A stretch of 64,000 bases of DNA from Leifsonia shinshuensis (GTDB lineage Bacteria > Actinomycetota > Actinomycetes > Actinomycetales > Microbacteriaceae): the NCBI RefSeq assembly GCF_014217625.1, contig NZ_CP043641.1, positions 2,790,001 through 2,854,000 of the forward strand, written 5' to 3'. Shown one piece after another: positions 44,895 through 60,177 of the stretch (position 1 is its first letter; every line of letters begins with the position of its first letter). The translations under genes and the position numbers were made by a program. Under the pieces are notes generated by a model. It did no database searches. It worked only from the letters and a program-made list of their open reading frames with translations, and was not told the origin of the DNA.

Positions 44895-47058
44895 CGTGCG
44901 GCTCGTCCTCCACGTTCTCGTCGGTCCTGGCGTGCTGGTCCGAGGACTCCCCGGCCGGGGCCTCCTCGGCGTCGCCGTCTGTCGCGTCGCCACTCGCCAC
45001 GGCCTCGTCGGAAGCGGGCTCGTCGGTCGCAAGCTCCTCGGCCGCGGACTCGTCGGAGCCAGCCTCTTCGTCGTCGACCGGGACCTCGTCGTCTGCGAGG
45101 CCGGCCGACAGCAGTTCCTCCACCTCGTCCTCGTCCGAGAACTCGGCGTCCTCCATCACCACGGCCAGCTCGAACTCTTCCTCGATCACGTGGACCGTCT
45201 CGAGCTCGGCGTCGGCGTGTGCCTCCTCGAGCGCGAGCTCGGCACGGTCGGCCCGCTCCCGCCAGGACTCCGAGTCGGCGTCGCGGCCGAGCGCTTCGAG
45301 CACTTCGGCGTACGCGTGGAAGAGGTCCGGACTCCAGCTGAACGCACGGTTCGGGTCGAGCTGCGGGATCTCCAGCTCTGCCAGCGCCGCCTCCTCCTGA
45401 CCGAGGTCGAGCCGGGCGCCGGACATGGCGATCGCCAGCGACACCTGGACGTCGGACGGAAGCGCGCCGCGGTCGACCGACCGACCCAGCTCGAGCGCCC
45501 GGTCGGGCCGGCCAACGCCGCGCTCGCTGTCCACCATCAGGGCGATCTGGTCGTTGGAGCCGGTGATCCGGCGATACGTGCGGAGTTCGCGCAGCGCGAG
45601 CGCGAAGTCACCGGTCGCGTACGCAGTGATGGCGAGCGTCTCGCGCACCACTCCGATGCGTCCGGCGCGGCGCGCGGCCGACAGGGCGTGACGGTGCGCG
45701 AGCTCAGGGTCGCTGTCGATCAGGCGCCCCGCCATGACCAGGTGCTGCGCGACCCAGTCGGCGTTGTCCTTGCTGAGCGTCTTGAGCTCGACGCGTGCTT
45801 CTTTCGGCAGCTCACGGGCCTCGACGTCCATGGGGAGGTCGGGATCGTCGTGCCGCGGACGAACCGACCGCAGCTCACGCGCGAGCTGCGCCTCGGCGTC
45901 GAGCTCGTACTCGCGCTCCCGGGCGTCGCGGTCACCGCGCGCGGGCCGGCCATCCCTCGTCCAGAGCTTGTCGTCCGAGCGGCCGTAGCCCTTTCCGCCG
46001 CCTGCGGGACGTCCACCTCGACCGCCCTGATCGCCGCGCGCTCCCTGGCCACCACGGGCGCCGGCGCCGTCACGGCCCCCGGCGAAACCACGCGATCCGG
46101 CACCGTCACGCGACCGCGTCGCGTCCCACGAGCCGCCGCGCTGCCCACCGCGACCCTGCTGCGAATCGCGGTTCGAGTCACGCTGCCCATCCCGGCTCCA
46201 CTGGCCGTCACGACCGTGACCGCCGCCCTGGGGACTCCGGCTGTGCCCATCCCGCCCCTGGCCGTCGCGGCTCCACTGCCCTTCACGGCGTTGACCGTCG
46301 CGGCGCTGACTGTCACGGCTCTGACCACTGCGGTTCCAACCACCATCACGGCCTTGGCCGCCACTGCTCTGACCGTCACGGTTCCAGCCGCCATCACGGC
46401 GCTGACCGCCACCGGCCTGACCATCACGATTCCAGCCACCATCGCGGCGCTGACCGCCACCGCCCTGGCCATCACGACTCTGACCACCGCGGTTCCAGCC
46501 ACCGTCACGGCCCTGGCCGCCACCGCTCTGGCCGTGACGATTCCAGCCACCGTCACGACGCTGACCGCCACCGCCCTGGCCATCACGACTCTGGCCATCA
46601 CGACTCTGGCCACCGCGGTTCCAGCCACCGTCACGCCGCTGACCCTCACGGTCTTGCCCCGCGCGACCTTGACCGCCGTTCTGTCCGCTGCGACCATATC
46701 CGTCGCGGCCCTGGCCATCCCGGCCGTATCCGTCGCGGCTCTGGCCGTCCCGGCCCTGGCCATCCCGACGCGGAGCGCGACCACGCTGTCCGTCGCGGCT
46801 CCACTGTCCATCGCGGCTCGACTGGCCGTCTCGCGACCGGCTGGCGCCGCCTGTGCGCGACGAGCCGCCCGAGCCGCTTTGACGGCCGGCGCCACCGCCG
46901 GCGTTCGTGCGTCCGTAGCCCTGGCCCGAATCGCGTCGCGGTGCGCCGCCGGAACGGGTGCCGTCTCCGCCGGCGCCGCTGCGTGGGCGACCGGAGCCTC
47001 GACCGCGGTCGTCACCGCTCGAGGCGGACGTCCTGTCGTCTGCCGGTGTATCGCTCAC
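44869..47058 (-). CDS. Low-complexity RDGQ-repeat protein with helical core and acidic tail
   Basis: 729 aa in three parts. Residues 1-360 are disordered, rich in Arg, Gly, Asp and Gln, with short repeats (SRDGQ, RRDGGWNR, DGQWSRDGQ); residues about 378-620 form a helical, TPR-like domain (ARVELKTLSKDNADWVAQHL, AHRHALSAARRAGRIGVVRE); the last 110 are strongly acidic. It resembles the TPR protein encoded beside a HAD phosphatase in mycobacteria, but the long RGG-like head is unusual. GTG start with AGGAGA; TAGGCT near 47092-47097. It is the first gene after the rRNA operon on the same strand. RNA or ribosome contact is a guess from composition. Confidence 0.8.
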   Translation of the reverse strand: MSDTPADDRTSASSGDDRGRGSGRPRSGAGGDGTRSGGAPRRDSGQGYGRTNAGGGAGRQSGSGGSSRTGGASRSRDGQSSRDGQWSRDGQRGRAPRRDGQGRDGQSRDGYGRDGQGRDGYGRSGQNGGQGRAGQDREGQRRDGGWNRGGQSRDGQSRDGQGGGGQRRDGGWNRHGQSGGGQGRDGGWNRGGQSRDGQGGGGQRRDGGWNRDGQAGGGQRRDGGWNRDGQSSGGQGRDGGWNRSGQSRDSQRRDGQRREGQWSRDGQGRDGHSRSPQGGGHGRDGQWSRDGQRDSNRDSQQGRGGQRGGSWDATRSRDGAGSRGFAGGRDGAGARGGQGARGDQGGRGGRPAGGGKGYGRSDDKLWTRDGRPARGDRDAREREYELDAEAQLARELRSVRPRHDDPDLPMDVEARELPKEARVELKTLSKDNADWVAQHLVMAGRLIDSDPELAHRHALSAARRAGRIGVVRETLAITAYATGDFALALRELRTYRRITGSNDQIALMVDSERGVGRPDRALELGRSVDRGALPSDVQVSLAIAMSGARLDLGQEEAALAELEIPQLDPNRAFSWSPDLFHAYAEVLEALGRDADSESWRERADRAELALEEAHADAELETVHVIEEEFELAVVMEDAEFSDEDEVEELLSAGLADDEVPVDDEEAGSDESAAEELATDEPASDEAVASGDATDGDAEEAPAGESSDQHARTDENVEDEPHDGAVSTDE
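46310..46650 (-). repeat. In-frame DGGWNR tandem repeats
   Basis: Six units of about 16-26 codons each contain RDGGWNR followed by a Gly/Gln spacer (SGGGQ, AGGGQ, SRDGQGGGGQ). The DNA is correspondingly repetitive, so length variation between strains is likely. Confidence 0.8.
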
Positions 47059-47144
47059 GACTTCTCCTGTCGGGTGCCGGGGTTTCCGCCCAGCCTATGT
47101 GCGTGGATCGCGCTGGGAACCGCCCGCGCGAAATTGTTCCGTTA

Positions 47145-47177
47145 ACGCGAAATGGCCACCCATCACTGGGTGGCCAT
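47145..47177 (-). terminator. rRNA operon terminator
   Basis: ATGGCCACCCA and TGGGTGGCCAT (47152-47162 and 47167-47177) form a perfect 11-bp stem with a 4-base loop, followed on the minus strand by TTTCG. It begins 13 bases after the 5S end. Confidence 0.8.
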
Positions 47178-47190
47178 CTCACAAAGAAGT

Positions 47191-47307
47191 CCGGCGGTGT
47201 CCTACTCTCCCACAGGGTCCCCCCTGCAGTACCATCGGCGCAGAGAGTCTTAGCTTCCGGGTTCGGAATGTAACCGGGCGTTTCCCTCTCGCTATGGCCG
47301 CCGAAAC
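47191..47307 (-). rRNA. rrf: 5S ribosomal RNA
   Basis: 117 nt on the minus strand, starting GTTTCGGCGGCCATAGCG and ending in the complementary GGACACCGCCGG; the GGGAAACGCCCGG and GAACCCGGAAG blocks are typical of bacterial 5S. Third gene of the operon. Ends are set by the terminal helix and are good to a base or two. Confidence 0.95.
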
Positions 47308-47439
47308 ACTATTGATGTATCAAAGTGAACGATCAAGCTTCGCTTGAATCAGTTCTCGACCGTACATCGAGAACCACATAGTGGACGCGAGCAATCTCTA
47401 GCCCCTCATACCCGCCTTACAACGGTATGAGAGTAGTGA
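47308..47439 (-). other. 23S-5S spacer
   Basis: 132 bases with two hairpins (GTTCTCGA/TCGAGAAC at 47352-47373 and a short one at 47332-47350) and the 3' arm of the 23S processing stem. No tRNA. Confidence 0.8.
47369..47393 (-). other. 23S processing stem, 3' arm
   Basis: 25 bases downstream of the 23S gene that are complementary to 50672-50696 upstream of it with two differences, one of them tolerable as a G-U pair. Together they close the large loop on pre-23S RNA where RNase III usually cuts. Confidence 0.7.
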
Positions 47440-52500
<5,061 letters not shown>

Positions 52501-52930
52501 ATGTTCAGCTCCAAGTCGCAAGCGACTGGAAACATAGTGCAGGATCGGAGAGGAATATCTCGTCTCCTGCGAGTTTGTCTTGACTAGTTTCGAATATCTA
52601 CTGACATTCTGTTTCTAATCCAAAGGAATCTCTTGCATCGACTTTCAGACCGAGGTCTTCGGGTCAATGCCGAGGTTTTTGGCATTTGACATTGTGCACG
52701 CTGTTGAGTTCTCAAGGATCGGACGCTCTCACCTTCAACCCTCTCGGGCTTCTCTGTGAGGCAACTTCTCTACCTTACCACTCTCAGTCAGTTTGTCAAG
52801 TCGGCCGTTTCGCGCTCTTTCGTTCATCCATCGTGGGATACATCCGATTTGCACGAACCGAACCGGTTAGACCTGCTCAGTGAGTGGGGTGTTAATCCTA
52901 AGCGCAGCAAAGCAACTCTTTCAAGTTGAG
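52501..52930 (-). promoter_or_regulatory. rRNA operon leader with two promoters and a boxA-like site
   Basis: P1: TTGAAA (52919-52924) and TAGGAT (52895-52900), 18-nt spacer. P2: TTGACA (52794-52799) and TAAGGT (52772-52777), 16-nt spacer. Further down, TTGAGAACTCAACAG (about 52700-52714) matches the boxA-like antitermination element of actinobacterial rRNA operons. No gene lies in 52501-53170. Confidence 0.8.
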
Positions 52931-53113
52931 ATTTGCCGCTAGGCTAAGGATTCGGTCCCGCTTGAGGCCGGGGAGCTCTTCCGCTCTCCCGCACCTTTGG
53001 GGTGACAAGTAAGTACTTTACGCAGGCCTCCGGAGCGTGGCAAATCCCGCTGACATCCCGGGCGTGTCGCAGGGCCGGATCCGCGTGATTCCGCGGATCT
53101 CTCCCCCGGAGAC

Positions 53114-53147
53114 GCAAAAACGCGGCCGCCTCGAGGGCGACCGCGTC
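53114..53147 (-). terminator. Terminator of the cytochrome c maturation operon
   Basis: Minus strand ACGCGGTCGCC, loop CTCGA, GGCGGCCGCGT, then TTTTGCG: an 11-bp stem with one mismatch and a T run, 24 bases after the ccsB stop. Confidence 0.85.
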
Positions 53148-53170
53148 ATGCGGATGGGTGCGGAATCCGA

Positions 53171-54253
53171 TCAGGATCCGAGCCCGGAGTAGGCGTGCAG
53201 TCCGTGGAAGAACACGTTGACGACGCCGAAGTTGAAGAGCACCGCTGCGAAGCCGATGATCGCCAGCCACGCGGAACGCGATCCGCGCCAGCCGCGGGTG
53301 GCGCGCGCGTGGATGTAGCCGGCGTAGATCACCCAGATGATGAACGTCCAGACTTCCTTGGTGTCCCAGCCCCAATAACGACCCCACGCCTTCTCGGCCC
53401 AGATGGCTCCGGCGATCAGCGTGAACGTCCACGCGATGAAGCCGACGATGTTGATCCGGTACGCGAGGTTCTCCAGGGCGACGGCGCTGGGAAGCGTCGC
53501 GAGGAACTTGAACTGCTGCGGGCGCGACTCCGCGACCTGGCGTTCACGCCGGTACTGCAGGAGCTGGAGTCCCGACAGCGCGAAGCCGAGGGCGAAGAAC
53601 GCCGTGCCCAGCACGGCGACGATGATGTGGATCACCAGCCAGTACGACTGCAGTGCCGGCTGGAGCGGGACCACCGGGACGTAGTACCGCAGCAGGGCGA
53701 CGCCTTGCAGAACCAGGATCAGGCCGATGATGAACGTGCCGAGGTACTTGATGTCCCACTTGAGGTTCGCGACCAGGAAGACTCCGACGATGACCAGCGT
53801 GCCGGTCATCGAGAACTCCCACATGTTGGCCCACGGCACCCGGTCCGCCGCGATGCCGCGCAGGACCGTGGCGATCAGGTGGAAGCCCCAGCCCACGATG
53901 GTGAGACCGAACGCCCACTTGATCGACGCCGACGAGGCGGCGCCGTTCATCACGTCGTCCTCGAGTCGCGTGCTGATGCGGGACGACAGCCGGCCGAGCG
54001 CGGATGACGGCGGCGCCGCGGGAGGCGCGACCGTCCCGCCGCCGGACGCGGACATCCGTGCGGCCGTCGCACCCACCGGTTGGGCGACCTCCGCCCTGCG
54101 GGCGACGGCGCTCGGGACGACCGCGGCCTCCTCGGCCGTGGCTCTGGCTCCTCTACGCGCGAGGTCGAGCGCGAACGCGATGAACGCGGCCGCGTAGAAC
54201 CCCATCGCCACATAGATGAAGACCGTGGACAGCTGGGACAGGGTTTCGGTCAC
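53171..54253 (-). CDS. ccsB: Cytochrome c biogenesis protein CcsB/ResC
   Basis: 360 aa, multi-span membrane protein of the system II haem-c synthase. The tryptophan-rich WGWDTKEVWTFIIW (haem-handling WWD domain) lies near residue 290; a Pro/Ala-rich loop of about 75 residues follows the first helix. TAGGCT (54260-54265), six bases before the GTG, overlaps the resB stop codon and would give a leaderless internal transcript. Last gene of the operon. Confidence 0.94.
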   Translation of the reverse strand: MTETLSQLSTVFIYVAMGFYAAAFIAFALDLARRGARATAEEAAVVPSAVARRAEVAQPVGATAARMSASGGGTVAPPAAPPSSALGRLSSRISTRLEDDVMNGAASSASIKWAFGLTIVGWGFHLIATVLRGIAADRVPWANMWEFSMTGTLVIVGVFLVANLKWDIKYLGTFIIGLILVLQGVALLRYYVPVVPLQPALQSYWLVIHIIVAVLGTAFFALGFALSGLQLLQYRRERQVAESRPQQFKFLATLPSAVALENLAYRINIVGFIAWTFTLIAGAIWAEKAWGRYWGWDTKEVWTFIIWVIYAGYIHARATRGWRGSRSAWLAIIGFAAVLFNFGVVNVFFHGLHAYSGLGS

Positions 54254-54259
54254 GATGGA

Positions 54260-54265
54260 AGCCTA
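54260..54265 (-). promoter_or_regulatory. -10 hexamer of ccsB embedded in the resB stop codon
   Basis: TAGGCT six bases before the ccsB GTG; its first three bases are the resB TAG stop. It matches the spacing seen at other leaderless starts in the window. Confidence 0.45.
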
Positions 54266-55888
54266 ATTCGTCGGGGTTCGGGTGAGGAGTGCGGTGTGCT
54301 CGTCGGCGACGGCGGTCACAGCCGCGAGGAGGTTGGGGTCCTCACCACGGGCGAGGCCAGCGTACTCCAGGGTCAGCGAGCCGTCCGGGTTCTCGACCGA
54401 CTTGACCCAGATGCGGCGTCGCGGCACGAAGAGCGACGTCAGCAGGCCTCCCAGGATGAGGATCGCGAAGAGCAGCACCCAGCCCTGGGCGGGGTCGTGG
54501 TGCACGTCGAGCGATGCGTAGCGCTTGACGCCGCCGAGCGAGATCGTGCCGAGTCCGCTGGGGAGCTCGACGGTCTGCCCCGGCTTCAGCTGAAGCGCCT
54601 TGGTCTTGGTGCCGGGGCCGGCCAGCTGGGACATCTTGTCGGTGTTCAGGCTGTAGACCGATTGCGGGACGCCGCTGTCGACGCCGAGGTCGCCTGCGTA
54701 GACGTTGAGACTCAGGACCGGGTCGTTCAACCCGGGGAACGTGGACGTCAGAGCTCCTGCCGCGGTCGCGCTCTTGCCGACCGTCGGATAGAAGAAGCCG
54801 ATCATGCCGACCTGCTCCCTGAGGCCGTCCGGGACCTTGACCCAGCCGAGGGACGTGAGCTGCGCGTCCTCGGCGATGAACGGCACCGAGTCGCTGAACA
54901 CCACCTTGCCCTTCGGATCGCGGACCGTGATGGTCGGCGCGTACCCGTTGCCGAGCAGGTAGACGTTGGTGCCGCCGATCCCCAGCGGCTCGTTGACCTT
55001 GATCGTCGAGGAGCCGGAGGTGTCTCCCGGACCCGTCGTCGTGACCTTGGCGGTGTAGTCGAGCGGGGTGCCCTTGGCGTTCGGGTTCTTCGTCTCGTAG
55101 GCGACGTCGAGGCTGTCGACGCGGATGGAGAACGGTTCGAGCGATCCGTCGGAGAAGAACCTCCCGGGGTTGAACGAGTTGTACGACGGCAGGCTGTTGA
55201 CGAAGCTCTGGCCGACGACGACGACCTTCTGACCGGTGTAGCCGAAGCCTCCGCCGATGCCGACGGCGACCAGCACGCCGAGCAGTGCGATGTGGAACAC
55301 GAGGTTGCCGGTCTCGCGCAGGTAGCCGCGCTCGGCCGAGACCGAGGTCGACCGCGCGTCCTGGTAGAGCGACACCCGGTAGCGCGAGCGACGGAGCACC
55401 TGGCGCGCGGAGTCGATCGGGTCCGGCGCGTCCGCACGCAACTCGGCGGGCAGGATGCGCGCCTGGAAGGCCGACATCCGGGTGAGCCGCACGGGTGTCT
55501 TCGGCGGCCGGGCACGCAGTGCACGGAAGTGGTGCGCCGTGCGCGGGATGATGCAGCCGATCAGCGAGGCGAACAGCAGCAGGTAGATGGCCGAGAACCA
55601 GAACGACGTGTAGACGTCGAAGAGCTGGAACTTGTCGAGCACCGGAGCGAGCTGCGGGTTGTCGCTGAAGTACTTGGTGACGCCGTTCGGGTCGGCGCCG
55701 CGCTGCGGGAACAGCGAGCCGGGCACCGCCGCGATGGCGAGCAGGAGCAGCAGGAACAGCGCCGTGCGCATGCTGGTGAGCTGCCGCCAGGCCCAGCGCA
55801 CCCAGCCGAGCGGGCCGAGCTTGGGCTGGACGACGTTCGGATCCTCACGCGGAGGTGCGACGTCGATGTGGTCAGATGGCCGGGACAA
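54263..55888 (-). CDS. resB: Cytochrome c biogenesis protein ResB
   Basis: 541 aa, partner of CcsB in haem export and ligation. Helices near residues 30-50, 85-105 and 170-195 and one near the C-terminus (WVLLFAILILGGLLTSLFVP) enclose a large extracytoplasmic domain. WAWRQLTSMRTALFLLLLLA near the start is typical of the family. Its start overlaps ccdA by 17 bases. Confidence 0.93.
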   Translation of the reverse strand: MSRPSDHIDVAPPREDPNVVQPKLGPLGWVRWAWRQLTSMRTALFLLLLLAIAAVPGSLFPQRGADPNGVTKYFSDNPQLAPVLDKFQLFDVYTSFWFSAIYLLLFASLIGCIIPRTAHHFRALRARPPKTPVRLTRMSAFQARILPAELRADAPDPIDSARQVLRRSRYRVSLYQDARSTSVSAERGYLRETGNLVFHIALLGVLVAVGIGGGFGYTGQKVVVVGQSFVNSLPSYNSFNPGRFFSDGSLEPFSIRVDSLDVAYETKNPNAKGTPLDYTAKVTTTGPGDTSGSSTIKVNEPLGIGGTNVYLLGNGYAPTITVRDPKGKVVFSDSVPFIAEDAQLTSLGWVKVPDGLREQVGMIGFFYPTVGKSATAAGALTSTFPGLNDPVLSLNVYAGDLGVDSGVPQSVYSLNTDKMSQLAGPGTKTKALQLKPGQTVELPSGLGTISLGGVKRYASLDVHHDPAQGWVLLFAILILGGLLTSLFVPRRRIWVKSVENPDGSLTLEYAGLARGEDPNLLAAVTAVADEHTALLTRTPTN

Positions 55889-56615
55889 AGCCGGAGATCA
55901 CCCCCAGGAACTGGGACATCATGGCGGTCCAGAGGCCGGTCGCCATCATCACGCCGATGACCACGAGCAGCGCGCCACCGATGATGTTGATGACCCGGAT
56001 GTGCCGCTTGAGGAAGGCCACCGAGCCGGCGACCCAGTCGAAGCCGAGGGCGACGAGCAGGAACGGGATGCCGAGGCCGATGCAGTAGAAGAGCCCGAGG
56101 AGCGCTCCGCGCCACGGCGACCCGCTACCGACGCTGAGGGCGCTGATCGCCGCGAGCGTCGGGCCGATGCATGGGGTCCAGCCGAGGCCGAAGACGACGC
56201 CGAGCAGCGGCGCCCCGATGAGTCCCGTCGCCGGGCGCCAGGTCGGCTTGATCGTGCGCTGGAGGAAGGAGAACTGGCCGATGAAGACGAGGCCCATCAG
56301 GATGACGAGCACGCCGAGCACCTGGATGACCACCTCCTGCCAGCGGACCAGCCAGCTCCCGAGCGCGCCGAACGCGGCGCCGTAGGCGATGAAGACGACG
56401 GCGAAGCCGAGGACGAACAGCGCGACCCCGGTCAGGACCCGGCCGCGATCGCGCTTGGCGCCGGGGTCGCTGATTCCGCCGACGTAGGCGAGGTACCCGG
56501 GCACGAGCGGGAGCACGCATGGAGACGCGAACGAGACCAGTCCCGCGAGGAGCGCGATGGGCAGTGCGAGCAGGAGCTGGCCGCTGAAGACGATCTGACC
56601 GACGTTCACGGTCAC
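55872..56615 (-). CDS. ccdA: Cytochrome c biogenesis protein CcdA (DsbD core)
   Basis: 247 aa, six membrane helices carrying electrons from cytoplasmic thioredoxin to ResA. ASPCVLPLVPGYLAYVGG and GLGWTPCIGPTLAAI hold the redox-active cysteines. GTG start overlapping the resA stop as GTGA. Confidence 0.94.
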   Translation of the reverse strand: MTVNVGQIVFSGQLLLALPIALLAGLVSFASPCVLPLVPGYLAYVGGISDPGAKRDRGRVLTGVALFVLGFAVVFIAYGAAFGALGSWLVRWQEVVIQVLGVLVILMGLVFIGQFSFLQRTIKPTWRPATGLIGAPLLGVVFGLGWTPCIGPTLAAISALSVGSGSPWRGALLGLFYCIGLGIPFLLVALGFDWVAGSVAFLKRHIRVINIIGGALLVVIGVMMATGLWTAMMSQFLGVISGFVPAI

Positions 56616-57232
56616 TTCCCGGCCACGGCGTCGGAGATGAGCGAGTCGAGGATGCTCTTGTCCGGGATCGCGCCGAGGATGCGGGCGGCCACGCGGCCCT
56701 GCTTGTCGATCACGATCGTGGTCGGCGTGGCCTTGGGCGGGACGGTCTTGCTGAAAGCGAGCAGCACGGACCCGGTGTCGCGGTCGAGGACGGACGGGTA
56801 CGTCACGCCCTTGTCCTGTTCGAAGCTGGCCGCGGTGCTCGCGGAGTCGTAGAGGTTGACGCCGAGGAAGCTCACACCCTGCGAGGCGTACTTCTGCGAC
56901 AGGGACTCCAGGTCAGGGGCCTCCACCCGGCACGGCGGGCAGCCGGCGTACCAGAAGTTCACGACGAGGACCTTGCCCGCGTAATCCTTCGAGGAGACCG
57001 TCGTTCCATCGGCGAGCTTGCCGGAGAAGGCGACGGGAGCTCCGCGGTTCGCCGCCGCGTACTCGCTGACGCTGCCGTCGCCCGCGATGTAGTTCTGCCC
57101 GTTGCCGGAGCGGTACTGGGTCGCGAGGGAGTCGTTGCTGCTGCAGCCGGAGAGCAGGAGCGCGGTGGCCGCTGCGGCCGCGGGAAGAAGGAGCGCCAGA
57201 CGGCGACGCACGGTGGTGGAGCGGGCGGTCAC
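56612..57232 (-). CDS. resA: Thiol-disulfide oxidoreductase ResA (TlpA family lipoprotein)
   Basis: 206 aa. Lipobox LLSGC anchors a thioredoxin domain outside the membrane; WYAGCPPC is the active CxxC near residue 108 and TPTTIVIDKQGRV carries the cis-Pro. It reduces apocytochrome c cysteines. GTG start overlapping the phosphatase stop as GTGA, so the operon is tightly coupled. Confidence 0.93.
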   Translation of the reverse strand: MTARSTTVRRRLALLLPAAAAATALLLSGCSSNDSLATQYRSGNGQNYIAGDGSVSEYAAANRGAPVAFSGKLADGTTVSSKDYAGKVLVVNFWYAGCPPCRVEAPDLESLSQKYASQGVSFLGVNLYDSASTAASFEQDKGVTYPSVLDRDTGSVLLAFSKTVPPKATPTTIVIDKQGRVAARILGAIPDKSILDSLISDAVAGK

Positions 57233-57936
57233 ACGGCCCCCACATCGGTCGCGGAGCCGATGAGGCTGCCGGCGGGCTCGACGTAGCCGACCTCGACCAC
57301 GCGCACGACGGGCGGGGCGTCGGGGTCGGCAGGGACCGCGGCCTCGCCGGGACGCGGCTGCGGGGCAGGCGCCGGCTCGGTGGTCCGCTCGAATGTGGTG
57401 ATGCTGGAGAGCGCACAGCGACGCTTGCGCGGGTCGTGCGGGAACCGCTCCCCCGCCGCCGACAGGTGCATGACCCAGATCGGGAGCTGGTGGCTGACCA
57501 GGACGACATCGCCCGACTCGACCGAGTCGAATGCCGAGTCGACAGCCTCCTTCATCCGCTTCTCGATGCTGGTGTACGCCTCGCCCCAGCTCGGCCGGGG
57601 CGGGTAGACGATGAACGGCCAGTTGACCGGGTTCTTCAGGGCCCGGCGCATGTTCGTGCCCTCGAAGTGGTTGGTGGGCTCGATGATCCGCTCGTCGATC
57701 TCCGGCTCCAGTCCCAGGGCGGCCGCGATCGGCGCCGCGGACTCGCGCGTGCGCTGCAGCGGAGAGACACGGAGCAGGGAGACCGGCCGGTCGCGGGCCG
57801 CGAGGTCGTCGGCCGCGGCCTGCGCCATCCGATGGCCGAGCTTGGACAGCCCGAAGCCGGGCAGCCTGCCGTACAGGATGCCGTCGGGATTGAACACCTC
57901 TCCGTGACGGACGAGATGGACCTGGCTTGCTACCAC
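57229..57936 (-). CDS. Histidine phosphatase-family protein (phosphoglycerate mutase-like)
   Basis: 235 aa. VHLVRHGEVFNPDG gives the catalytic His and RHG; SPLQRTRESAAPI and LVSHQLPIWVMHL supply the rest of the pocket. The C-terminal 50 residues are Pro/Ala-rich. It heads the resA-ccdA-resB-ccsB operon, as in many Actinobacteria; the substrate is unknown. GTG start six bases after TAGACT (57943-57948). Confidence 0.92.
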   Translation of the reverse strand: MVASQVHLVRHGEVFNPDGILYGRLPGFGLSKLGHRMAQAAADDLAARDRPVSLLRVSPLQRTRESAAPIAAALGLEPEIDERIIEPTNHFEGTNMRRALKNPVNWPFIVYPPRPSWGEAYTSIEKRMKEAVDSAFDSVESGDVVLVSHQLPIWVMHLSAAGERFPHDPRKRRCALSSITTFERTTEPAPAPQPRPGEAAVPADPDAPPVVRVVEVGYVEPAGSLIGSATDVGAV

Positions 57937-58042
57937 CGCACCAGTCTACGGAGCGGCTTGCCTTGAATTCACTGAGCGTGGGAGCGCGCGACCCGCTGCC
58001 GGCCCTCGGAGGCGGTATGCGCGGGCGGTAAGCTTGTCGATC

Positions 58043-59371
<1,329 letters not shown>

Positions 59372-60177
59372 TCGAGAGCGCGGTCCACTGGTCGCCGGCC
59401 ACCAGGATGTGGCCGAGGAAACGGAGCCCGATGGTGGCCGCCGCCTGATAGAGCCTGCGGGTGAGGACGGTGTCGGCCACCGAGGCGTCGAGCGTGCCTG
59501 CCGGGTGATTGTGCGCGACCGCGAACGACCGGCCGCCGCGGGTGAGCACGGCCTGGAGGATGTCGGCGGGCTGGATGGCCCGCTCATCCACGCCTCCGTC
59601 GCGCATGAGCACGATCTCCAGCGGCCGGGCGGCGCGATCGGCGACGACCACGACGAAGCGCTCGCTGTCTCGATGCAGCAGCTCGGGCCGGACGACCTCC
59701 GCGATGGCGTCGTCGTCAACCAGCCGCGTCCACGCGGATGATCGCCCCGCACGGCGCCAGATCTCGATGATCGCGACGAGTCGTCCGGCTGTCGCGGGGC
59801 CGACGCCGGGCAGCGTTTCGAGCCGCGCGAAGTCCATCGTCGCAAGACCGGGAAATCCACCGCAGCGCGCGAGGATGGCACGGGCCAGCGACAGGACGTT
59901 CCGCCCCATCTGGCCGGAGCCGAGGACGAGGGCGAGCACTTCGTCGTCGGTGAGTGAGCCGACGCCGAGCCGGCGCATCCGCTCCCGTGGGCGGTCGTGA
60001 CTGGGTACATGGGCAAGGGACTCCTCTGCTTCTTCCGGCTCGGACATGCGTCCACGCTAGGAACCGCAGGGGGTCGATCGTGGCCGATCGTCTCAATCTG
60101 TGGAGAACTGGCCAGCGGCCTCCGCCTGTGGATGACAATGGATGAAGAGAATCAGCCGACGAAGGAGTCGCCCCGCA

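Noticed and set aside
46200..46830. CRISPR-like periodic repeats
   Set aside because: The period is irregular, the repeats are in frame with an open gene and the spacers are also repetitive; there are no cas genes.
44896..47145. 749-codon open frame opposite the RDGQ-repeat protein
   Set aside because: It mirrors the repeats (Ala/Val/Thr/Leu runs) and has no start signals; the minus frame has a ribosome site and overlaps the HAD gene in operon fashion.
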